21,079 nt of DNA, from positions 1-21,079 of the forward strand of contig CAJUTU010000055.1 in assembly GCA_910589385.1 (NCBI GenBank), written 5' to 3'. A model generated the notes under the pieces. That model saw nothing but the letters and a program-made list of their open reading frames with translations. It did not search any database and was not told the DNA's origin. The position numbers and the translations under genes were made by a program. Shown here in pieces: positions 14,854 to 21,079 of this stretch (its first letter is position 1; each line of letters begins with the position of its first letter). This DNA is from an uncultured Lachnospiraceae bacterium (GTDB lineage Bacteria > Bacillota > Clostridia > Lachnospirales > Lachnospiraceae).

Positions 14854-15564
14854 TTAAAATCCTAATCCGGCAACCCAGTCCCGGACATCTTCCTCCGAAG
14901 CGCTTGACTGGAATCTTGTTCCTTCCTGCCATTCTCCGGTTCCTGCCATTTCTGCCAGCAGGCTTCCGCTTTCTCCCATTCCGGAGCTTGCGGATGTGCA
15001 GAACGGGATCACGGTTTTTCCGGAAAAATCATTTGCCTTTACAAACCCGTCCAACGGCCATGCGGCAATCCCCCACCAGATCGGGTATCCGATAAATACT
15101 GTGTCGTAGGATTCCCAGTTCTCTACCGTAGCTGACACCAGTTCCACCTCTCTGGCATCCGGGTTTTCGTGCTCCACCGATACACGGCTGTTCTCATCGT
15201 TATAGTCCAGATCTTCATTGCTGTACGGTTCCGCCGGTTCGACCGCAAAAACATCTGCACCGGCCGCGTCTGCGATTACATTGCCGATCCTTTCCGTATT
15301 GCCGGACGCGGAATAATAGACAACCAGTGTTTTCCCGCCCTCTGCCGCCGGGTCTGCGGCGCCGTCCGTACTGCCTTCTGTATCTGCCGCATCCTCTGTA
15401 TCCGCCTCATCCCGCGCGTCTGTCTGGGCTTCTGTTTCTTCTGTCTGTTCTTCCTGCTGTGTATTGTCTGCCCCGCTGCTGTTCGCATCCGAACTGCATC
15501 CTGCAAGTAAAGTAAGCGCTGCCGCACCTGCCAGTATCAAAGAGATCATTTTTTTTGCTTTCAT
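14854..15564 (-). CDS. Flavodoxin-like lipoprotein 1 (first of three)
   Basis: A 236-residue exported lipoprotein with a clear lipobox LLAGC (Cys23) and an acidic spacer (about 24-76) rich in Glu, Asp, Thr and Ala. The flavodoxin domain has a canonical FMN phosphate loop, VVYYSASGNTERIG, then VFIGYPIWWGIAAWPLDGFV and SGKTVIPFCTSASSGMGESG. It is therefore the most flavodoxin-like of the three and the best candidate for a true FMN carrier. It should sit on the outer face of the membrane. It starts the run of closely spaced redox genes; GAGGAG lies about 10 nt before the ATG. A 166-bp gap upstream contains a candidate promoter and a 10-bp palindrome. Confidence 0.9.
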   Translation of the reverse strand: MKAKKMISLILAGAAALTLLAGCSSDANSSGADNTQQEEQTEETEAQTDARDEADTEDAADTEGSTDGAADPAAEGGKTLVVYYSASGNTERIGNVIADAAGADVFAVEPAEPYSNEDLDYNDENSRVSVEHENPDAREVELVSATVENWESYDTVFIGYPIWWGIAAWPLDGFVKANDFSGKTVIPFCTSASSGMGESGSLLAEMAGTGEWQEGTRFQSSASEEDVRDWVAGLGF

Positions 15565-15688
15565 TTTCTGTTTCTCCTCTCTCAGATTTTTTATAGTTCC
15601 TGGTCATCGCGGAAATTCCTTCCTACCGCTTTGCCCTGTTTATTGTAACCGAAACGATGTTTTCTAAGAAGACCCTGTTTGTTTTCCA

Positions 15689-15704
15689 GTATAAACCTAT
15701 AGGT
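15689..15704 (-). promoter_or_regulatory. -10 box beside a 10-bp palindrome, candidate operon promoter/operator
   Basis: In the gap between the carboxylesterase and the first flavodoxin gene, the minus strand reads ACCTATAGGT (15695-15704, a perfect palindrome), then TT, then TATACT (15689-15694, the TT and TATACT sharing the palindrome edge). TATACT is a good -10 box. I see no matching -35 at 17-19 bp. A palindrome directly upstream of -10 is typical of activator or repressor sites, for example of MerR type. The leader to the first flavodoxin would be about 115 nt. No terminator follows the esterase, so read-through from upstream is also possible. Confidence 0.4.
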
Positions 15705-15730
15705 AAAAAGTCATTTTCAGCAGAAGAAAA

Positions 15731-17302
15731 TCAATATTCATAATCCGGCTCTAACAAACGCATCAGTTCATTGTCATGCCCATATACAAGCATCGGATTC
15801 TTATCCAGGATCATCGTCGCCTGTCCTTCCCGGTCATAGGCTTCCCACTCCGGCAGCCCGTCTGCCGATGGTACGCCCGTCTTCGCAAAATTTACCCATG
15901 CCGCGCTGACCTGGTCCGCAAGCTTCTGCGCATCCCCGCCATCCTGCGGATGGTGAAATACAAAAGGAATCTCTGCGCCATGGAAGGCTCCCATCCGGGT
16001 TTCGTCCCATGTAAACATATAGGCATACACATTTGCCCCTCCCTGGTCCGCCTTGTGGGACATAAGCTTCAACATGGGAAGCCGGATCAACGTGTCGACT
16101 TTATTCGCGTTTTCCGGATCCTTATCCGGATATGCGACAGTATAGGCCTGGACCGTTTCTTCCGGCAGAGCGCCCTGATCGCCGCCCATCAGCATCGTCC
16201 ACTCATTCAGGTTGCTGCCGATCAGCAGGTCGATCTCTTTTCCATTCTCTGCAAACGAATCCTCTGTAACCGGGTTTGTGGGCATATAATCCCCGTCAAT
16301 GACCGGCCCCCATTCCATCGCGTAACCGGCTCCAAGGGGCGCCGGGATCTGGAATTCCTCCGCCGTTTCCTGCAGTGCCTCCTGGGAAGCTTCTTCAAGC
16401 TCTTCCAGACTCACATTCTGGATATCTTCGATGTTGTCTCCGGAAATCCCGAGACGGTCCAGGATCCGTTCTGCCAGTTTTGTACTTGCCTCCTGGCTGG
16501 TGAAAGTCACTCCCATGGTCTCTGTCGCTCCGCTCTGTACGATTCCCCGGTGAAAAAGTTCCTTCGCATAGGGAGAGGTCATCATGGAAAGTACTTTTGC
16601 CCCGCCGCCGGACTGTCCAAATAGAGTCACATTTTCCGGGTCTCCGCCGAAGGCTTCTATATTTTCCTGAATCCATTCCAGTGATTTTACAATATCTGTC
16701 AATCCTGCGTTTGCGGAATACTGGTATTTATCTCCATAAGCAGACAGATCGAGAAAACCGGAAACGCCCAGGCGATGGTTGACGGATACTACAACCACAT
16801 CTCCGCTTTTGCTTAAGTCCCCGCCGTTAAATTCTTCAGAATTGGCTGTGCCTGTCGAAAAACCTCCGCCGTGGAGCCACACCATCACCGCCCGCTTTTT
16901 GCCGTCCCCGATTCCCGGCGTCCAGAGGTTCAGATTCTGGCAGTTGTTGTCCGTCCCCTCCTGACTTCCGCCGCCCATCCCCAGCATAGCGCTCTGAGGG
17001 GACATGGGACCGCATTCTGTTGCCTCCAGTATATCGTCCCAGCTTTCCACATCCTCCGCCGGAACAAACCGCTCTTCTGCCCTTGCGTAAGGAATCCCAA
17101 GATACTGATAGGTTCCTTCCTCAATACTTCCCCGGACAGCCCCTTGCGCAGTCTGCACAACCGCGTCATCGGATCCATCCGCCCTCTCGATCGGTGACTG
17201 AGAGAATAGGTTTCTGATAAAAAAGAATACGGCGATTCCGATGATCAGTAGCAGCGCCAGAACAAGGATCACTATCTTTTTCCATAATTTCATTTTTTTC
17301 AT
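15731..17302 (-). CDS. Membrane-tethered type-B carboxylesterase
   Basis: A 523-residue alpha/beta hydrolase of the carboxylesterase type-B family. An N-terminal helix (about 9-32, preceded by Lys residues) anchors it with the enzyme outside the cell. Oxyanion-hole motif WLHGGGF is near 142-148. The nucleophile Ser231 is in LFGQSGGGAK (GQSGG in place of the commoner GESAG), the acid is Glu367 in IGSNLNEW, and the base is His441 in FHGAEIPFVF, so the triad is complete. It hydrolyses carboxylic esters of unknown identity. The start at 17302 has GGAGG about 10 nt upstream, 66 bp after the aldo/keto reductase gene. Next to reductases and another esterase, it may release an alcohol or acid that is then reduced. 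Confidence 0.92.
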   Translation of the reverse strand: MKKMKLWKKIVILVLALLLIIGIAVFFFIRNLFSQSPIERADGSDDAVVQTAQGAVRGSIEEGTYQYLGIPYARAEERFVPAEDVESWDDILEATECGPMSPQSAMLGMGGGSQEGTDNNCQNLNLWTPGIGDGKKRAVMVWLHGGGFSTGTANSEEFNGGDLSKSGDVVVVSVNHRLGVSGFLDLSAYGDKYQYSANAGLTDIVKSLEWIQENIEAFGGDPENVTLFGQSGGGAKVLSMMTSPYAKELFHRGIVQSGATETMGVTFTSQEASTKLAERILDRLGISGDNIEDIQNVSLEELEEASQEALQETAEEFQIPAPLGAGYAMEWGPVIDGDYMPTNPVTEDSFAENGKEIDLLIGSNLNEWTMLMGGDQGALPEETVQAYTVAYPDKDPENANKVDTLIRLPMLKLMSHKADQGGANVYAYMFTWDETRMGAFHGAEIPFVFHHPQDGGDAQKLADQVSAAWVNFAKTGVPSADGLPEWEAYDREGQATMILDKNPMLVYGHDNELMRLLEPDYEY

Positions 17303-17368
17303 ACGTTCACATCCTCCGTTTTCCGCAATGCAGAAAGCCTGCCGTTGGCGGCCCTTCCGCTTATTGAC

Positions 17369-18211
17369 CTATCTGTGCAGGGATGTCAGCATCTCTACCG
17401 TCGCCGGGTCATAATGGGAGAAGAACAGGCTCTCCCCCTCGTCCAGGGCACGGATCGCCTCCATATCTTCCTCCTCCAGTTTAAAATCAAAGACCGCTAT
17501 ATTCTGGGCCATACGCTCCCTGTGGACAGATTTTGGAATCACGACCACATCGCTTTGGATCAGGAAACGCAGAGCTGTCTGAGCCGGGCTCTTTCCATAT
17601 TTTTTCCCGATCCCGGTCAGGACCGGATTGGTAAAGAACTCTTTTTTCCCCTCCGCAAAGGGTCCCCATGATTCATGCTGCACGCCATATTTCTTCATAT
17701 ATTCGTGGGCGGTCTTCTGCTGCTGGAACACATGGGTCTCTACCTGATTTACCGCAGGCTTCACTTCCACAAAATTGCAGAGGTCCACCAACCGGTCGGG
17801 ATAAAAATTCGAGACGCCGACCGCACGGATCCAGCCTTCCTTGTATGCCTCTTCCATGGCCCTGTAGGTACCGTAATAATCATTGAACGGCTGGTGGATC
17901 AGGACAAGGTCAATGTATTCTGTCCTCAGTTTTCTGACAGACTCATGCAGAGACTCTTTTGCTTTTTCATAGCCTCCGTTCGTGATCCACACTTTTGTCG
18001 TAAGAAACAGCTCTTCTCTTGGAACCCCGCATTTTTCGACTGCCCGGCCTACGGCTTCTTCATTTCCATAAGACTGTGCGGTGTCAATCAGGCGGTATCC
18101 GGCGCCGATGGCCTCCGATACGCCGCGCTCACATTCCTCTCCTGTTACCTGAAACACTCCGTAGCCGAGAACCGGCATCTTGATCCCATTGTTTAATGTT
18201 ACATATTCCAT
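17369..18211 (-). CDS. Aldo/keto reductase, second copy
   Basis: A 280-residue cytoplasmic aldo/keto reductase. The tetrad is present: Asp43 and Tyr48 in RLIDTAQSYGNE, Lys73 in LTTKVWI, His106 in LVLIHQPFND. AVGVSNFYPDRL, NQVETHVFQQQ and the cofactor site VVVIPKSVHRERMAQN confirm the family (VIPKS is the usual form). It differs clearly from the copy at 11571-12416, so this is not a recent duplication. It is the first gene after a terminator and has a well-placed promoter (18275-18303) and a strong AGGAGGAG ribosome site, so it leads the transcript that includes the carboxylesterase. Substrate unknown: a carbonyl compound reduced with NAD(P)H. Confidence 0.93.
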   Translation of the reverse strand: MEYVTLNNGIKMPVLGYGVFQVTGEECERGVSEAIGAGYRLIDTAQSYGNEEAVGRAVEKCGVPREELFLTTKVWITNGGYEKAKESLHESVRKLRTEYIDLVLIHQPFNDYYGTYRAMEEAYKEGWIRAVGVSNFYPDRLVDLCNFVEVKPAVNQVETHVFQQQKTAHEYMKKYGVQHESWGPFAEGKKEFFTNPVLTGIGKKYGKSPAQTALRFLIQSDVVVIPKSVHRERMAQNIAVFDFKLEEEDMEAIRALDEGESLFFSHYDPATVEMLTSLHR

Positions 18212-18274
18212 CCTTCTCTCCTCCTGATTTCATACGCCGCCCTCACCTTTGGTTCTGCGGCAGGCCGTTGGTAA

Positions 18275-18303
18275 AGTATATCCTGTATCTTTATCATAAA
18301 CAA
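18275..18303 (-). promoter_or_regulatory. Promoter of the reductase/esterase transcript
   Basis: TTGTTT (18298-18303) and TATACT (18275-18280) are spaced exactly 17 bp on the minus strand, about 64 bp before the aldo/keto reductase start. The -35 box lies within the 3' arm of the upstream terminator hairpin. Confidence 0.5.
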
Positions 18304-18335
18304 AACGAGGCCTTTTTAGAAGTCTCGTTTTGTTT
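18298..18335 (-). terminator. Intrinsic terminator after the double esterase
   Basis: A perfect 12-bp inverted repeat (AAACAAAACGAG at 18298-18309 and CTCGTTTTGTTT at 18324-18335) has a 14-nt loop and lies 47 bp past the esterase stop. On the minus strand the descending arm ends in TTTTGTTT, which serves as the U-rich run. Confidence 0.7.
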
Positions 18336-18382
18336 CTCAGTCTATACCAAATGGTTTATGGTCCGGCCTGCGATTATCCTGC

Positions 18383-20176
18383 TCACTTTTTATGCTGCCC
18401 AAACAGCCACCCCATGATCTGCCCATCCTTTGAAAACAGAGCTCCACCTCCGCCATGCTGGTTCGTGATCCCCTGGCGCTCAAAATAAGAGCAGTCCTTG
18501 ATATCCAGAACTAAGAGCCGGTCAATTTCTTCATTTCCGAGTCCTTCCCGCTCATATAGTTCATAAAGCCGGTCATAGGCTTCCTGTGAAGGTTCCGGGC
18601 CATAATACTCATCCCCTTCCCCAATCACCAGATAGACCGGCGTCCGGCTCTTCACAACCGGTTCATAACTGCCGTCCCACTGGGAGCTGCAGTGCAGGTA
18701 CGCCGTAAACAGCTCCGGGCGCATCCCCATGACCAGCGACATGGTCTCCCCGCCCCCGGAATATCCGTTTGCGTATACCCTGTCCGTATCGATGTTATAG
18801 TTGGAAAGAAAATATTCCGCCAGAGCGATCGTCTGCCTTGCGGAAGTCTCACCCCAGTCGTCCAGTTGGGGCGCTGCTATGATCATATCCTGATAATACT
18901 CCTGCGCCGTAAACCCGAATTCTTCCGCCCGCAGATTCACACCCACTCCTTGAAAATACAATCCTTCATATCCGGGCAGCGTAAAAAACAGAGCATAGGG
19001 GGTGCTGCCGTCATAGCCGTCAGGAATATAGACATTATAATGGATCTCCCCTTCCGTCTCGGAATGGAGTACATTGTCCAGGCGAAATCCCCTGTATTCT
19101 TCCGTTCCCTCAGTAATAGATGCACTCTGATTTCTCTGACCAGATATTACACCCCCTTCATTCCACAACCAGCATAACCCATTATAAAAATACTGGTTCG
19201 CATATTCCCCGCTGTGGGTTCCGCCCTCCTGTACCCGGAAAGTGACATTTCCTTCCGATTCGTTGTCCGCCTCAATGAAGCTGCTGCCCGGAACCGCCAA
19301 CATAGCCTCAATCTGATCCTCAAACGCAGAATACGCAAAATCATCTGTACCGGACATGGCATAGATAAAAAAGTCCTCCCACCCATAACCTGCGTCCCTC
19401 ACGATCTGATCCATAAATTGTCCATCGCCGGTCAAATTTCCGCTCATTGGCATAAAATAGCGGAAATAATCCAGACAATACTGGAATGTATGCCAGGTTG
19501 TGACCGAACCCATGGAAAACCCTCCGAAACCGCGATGGTCACGGGAAGCCATAAGCTCCTCCGGCGCGGTTCCTTCTGCGAAGGTCCGATATTTCCCCTC
19601 CACGGCAGGTATCAGGTCATTCACCAGCTCATTGTGGTAATTGTCCGTCAGCCGCAGCGCAAGACTGTAATTTCCGCTGTCCTCCGGACTTTCATTATTA
19701 TAAGTAGGGCAGACAATGATCATGGGCTGCATCTTTCCATCCTGGATCGCATGATCCACAATGTTTTTCAGGGGATGTGACTCCTGATCCGTGCCGAGCA
19801 TGGTCGTTTCATTGCTCCAACCGCCGTGCATCAGATAAAATATGTTGTATTGCTGATCCTCTGAATAGCCATAGGGCAGATAGACATAAGCCGTTTTGGT
19901 AAGCTGCTTCGATTTCTGTTCGTAAGTCATAGACTCATAGGTGTTGTATGTCAGCTTTTCAATGGTTCCTCCCCTCTCGGCGGGCCTGTAATATCCGTCC
20001 GGCACCTGTTCCAGATTTTCCGGAATGTTTTTTGTATCAGGTTTTCTGTCCATCTGATCTCCTGCCCTTCCTCCGGCAGCAGCGCTGTCATCCCCCGCGT
20101 GATGTTCCGGCCGGCCGGAACATCCGCCGCACAGGGCAAGGGCAAGAAACAGGAGCAGTATCATTTTTCTTTTCAT
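18383..20176 (-). CDS. Lipoprotein with two tandem alpha/beta-hydrolase (esterase) domains
   Basis: A 597-residue surface protein. The signal peptide ends near LCGGC (Cys19, an atypical lipobox). Domain 1 (about 80-345) is an esterase-D/feruloyl-esterase-like fold: YLPYGYSEDQQYNIFYLMHG, Ser221 in GGFSMGS, Asp278 in MSGTDDF, His321 in GGTHSGEY. Domain 2 (about 375-595) is a second hydrolase of the PHB-depolymerase/LpqC-like kind: YNVYIPDGYDGSTPYALFF, Ser473 in GYSGGGE, Asp522 in IGEGDEYYG, His574 in NQHGGGG. Both triads look complete. Such esterases strip acyl or feruloyl groups from plant glycans, which would fit the nearby glycosidases. I start at the ATG at 20176 (AGAGGAAG upstream), where the signal peptide begins. 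The preceding in-frame codons are not signal-like. Confidence 0.9.
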   Translation of the reverse strand: MKRKMILLLFLALALCGGCSGRPEHHAGDDSAAAGGRAGDQMDRKPDTKNIPENLEQVPDGYYRPAERGGTIEKLTYNTYESMTYEQKSKQLTKTAYVYLPYGYSEDQQYNIFYLMHGGWSNETTMLGTDQESHPLKNIVDHAIQDGKMQPMIIVCPTYNNESPEDSGNYSLALRLTDNYHNELVNDLIPAVEGKYRTFAEGTAPEELMASRDHRGFGGFSMGSVTTWHTFQYCLDYFRYFMPMSGNLTGDGQFMDQIVRDAGYGWEDFFIYAMSGTDDFAYSAFEDQIEAMLAVPGSSFIEADNESEGNVTFRVQEGGTHSGEYANQYFYNGLCWLWNEGGVISGQRNQSASITEGTEEYRGFRLDNVLHSETEGEIHYNVYIPDGYDGSTPYALFFTLPGYEGLYFQGVGVNLRAEEFGFTAQEYYQDMIIAAPQLDDWGETSARQTIALAEYFLSNYNIDTDRVYANGYSGGGETMSLVMGMRPELFTAYLHCSSQWDGSYEPVVKSRTPVYLVIGEGDEYYGPEPSQEAYDRLYELYEREGLGNEEIDRLLVLDIKDCSYFERQGITNQHGGGGALFSKDGQIMGWLFGQHKK

Positions 20177-20211
20177 GTCTTCCTCTCTTCCGCCGCGAAA
20201 GAACTGTATGG

Positions 20212-20252
20212 AAATAACCCTATACGTTCTGCGCAATCTGTGCAGGTTATTT
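20212..20252 (-). repeat. 8-bp inverted repeat between the SDR gene and the double esterase
   Basis: AAATAACC (20212-20219) and GGTTATTT (20245-20252) flank a 25-nt loop that contains a weak inner pairing. It lies in the 87-bp gap after the truncated dehydrogenase. With no U-run it is a poor terminator; it could be an operator or a leader structure. No convincing promoter for the esterase was found in this gap. Confidence 0.35.
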
Positions 20253-20263
20253 TCCTGTAGTTT

Positions 20264-21028
20264 CTAAAAATCTGAGCCGCAGCTAAATTCTCTCCATTTG
20301 CCATATTCTCTTCGTCTGTTTTCCATCACATCATCCGCAAATTTTACGGCGTCGCTCCCCAGCAGCAAACGGAACGGCGTATCTTCCGCTTCGATCGCCT
20401 GAATGATCAGGCTTGCGCCCTTATCCGGATCCCCCTGCTGGGTGCCGTGGGAAAGATCCTTCCCGATTCTCCTTGCGCCTGCCGTTTCCTCATAATCTGC
20501 GATCACCATCGCAGACTGGGTAAGCGACCGACCGGCAAAGTCTGTACGGAATGCCCCCGGTTCTACGACCAGAACCTTGATACCAAGCGGAGCCACCTCA
20601 GCAAGGAGGCCACCCGAAAGTCCTTCCAAGGCGCATTTGGAAGCCGCATAATACCCCGATCCCGGTGCCGTGCGCAGCGCCGCAATGGACGACACATTGA
20701 TGACGGCTCCGCTCTTCTTCGCCCGCATACCTGGAAGAACCGCCTTGATCAGCGCCACCGGCCCCCAGAAATTTGTATCAAACAGACGCTTCATATCGGC
20801 CGGTTCTCCCTCTTCCACCGCGGCGCGGTAACCATATCCGGCATTATTCACCAGAACATCAATCCCGCCAAACCGTTTTTCCGCTGCCGCGGCAGCCGAT
20901 TGGATTGATCCCTCATCTGTCACATCCAACGGCAACAGGAACGCTGTCTCGGGAAACTTCTCCGAAAATTCTTTCAATTTCTCTGGATCGCGGGCCGTTA
21001 CCACAGCCTGATCCCCTTTTTCCAAAAG
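20264..21028 (-). pseudogene. Short-chain dehydrogenase/reductase lacking its 5' end
   Basis: About 254 codons of a classical SDR remain, starting at YLLEKGDQAVVTARDPEKL. The first ~20 residues, which carry the TGxxxGxG nucleotide-binding motif and first beta strand, are missing. A TGA stop lies four codons before the first usable TTG. The rest is intact: DVLVNNAGYG, catalytic Ser in INVSSIAALR, the YYAASK Tyr/Lys pair, and EPGAFRTDF. Without the glycine motif it should not bind NAD(P)H, so I call it a pseudogene. Homology stops beside a sequence that looks like an insertion-sequence end, which suggests truncation by insertion. No ribosome site precedes the TTG. Confidence 0.75.
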
Positions 21029-21079
21029 GTAGTGTCAAATTTACTACCTATTTTTTTGTTACAAACCTTATATTTTCAA
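21029..21079. mobile_element. Probable end of an insertion sequence, running off the window
   Basis: The SDR reading stops making sense at this point, and an AT-rich sequence begins with GGTAGTGTCAAATTTACTACC. This segment carries its own short inverted repeat (GGTAGT...ACTACC), as the tips of some insertion sequences do. No transposase is visible because the window ends after 51 bp, and I do not assign a family. Confidence 0.45.

Noticed and set aside
15776..16624. Plus-strand open frame of 282 codons
   Set aside because: Antisense to the carboxylesterase with its intact triad; the translation has Arg/His/Cys-rich shadow composition and no motif.
21033..21038. TTGACA as an outward -35 box of the insertion-sequence end driving the SDR gene
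   Set aside because: The -35 hexamer is perfect on the minus strand, but the bases 17 bp downstream (GGGATC) do not form a -10 box.
1..21079. CRISPR array, tRNA or rRNA genes
   Set aside because: No regularly spaced repeats, and no cloverleaf or rRNA-like segment was noticed on either strand.

Overview
This 21 kb window is most likely from a gut-type Lachnospiraceae/Clostridia chromosome. The evidence is the moderate GC content, strong AGGAGG-type ribosome binding sites, a GHKL/LytTR two-component pair, a domain-permuted GH3 beta-glucosidase of the Butyrivibrio/Ruminococcus kind, an Rpn-family nuclease and many lipoproteins. All 17 genes I accept, including one damaged gene, are on the minus strand, so transcription runs from high to low coordinates. 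I see no rRNA, tRNA, CRISPR array or phage gene.

Right edge (20264-21079): a short-chain dehydrogenase gene has lost its 5' end, including the NAD(P)-binding glycine motif. It abuts a sequence that looks like the end of an insertion sequence and runs out of the window. Next is a lipoprotein with two alpha/beta-hydrolase domains in tandem (18383-20176), closed by a hairpin terminator at 18298-18335. The -35 box of the next transcription unit lies inside that hairpin.

Redox block (10035-18303): an aldo/keto reductase and a membrane-tethered type-B carboxylesterase are followed by three consecutive flavodoxin-like lipoproteins. A multi-span membrane protein, a second aldo/keto reductase, a cytoplasmic NAD(P)H:FMN-type flavoprotein and a YraQ/ArsP-type permease complete the block, which ends at a strong intrinsic terminator (10035-10075). 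A 165-bp element with 41-bp imperfect terminal inverted repeats, resembling a MITE, sits between flavodoxins 2 and 3 (numbered in transcription order) and supplies the stop codon of flavodoxin 2. The block suggests reductive handling of a small organic compound: esterases release it, reductases act on it and surface flavoproteins carry electrons. The substrate cannot be read from the sequence.

Glycosidase/sensor block (1092-9950): a GH3 enzyme anchored at both ends, a small four-helix membrane protein, a cytoplasmic GH2 enzyme, a GtrA-like membrane protein, a LytTR response regulator, a GHKL sensor kinase and an undescribed 59-codon gene. Junctions are tight: ATGA overlaps at GH3/membrane protein, regulator/kinase and kinase/small gene, plus an 11-bp overlap of GH2 with the GtrA-like gene. 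This looks like a co-transcribed sugar-sensing and degradation unit.

Left edge (1-1120): an Rpn-family PD-(D/E)XK nuclease gene with its own extended -10 promoter, which overlaps the end of the small gene, and a hairpin at the window start that may be its terminator.
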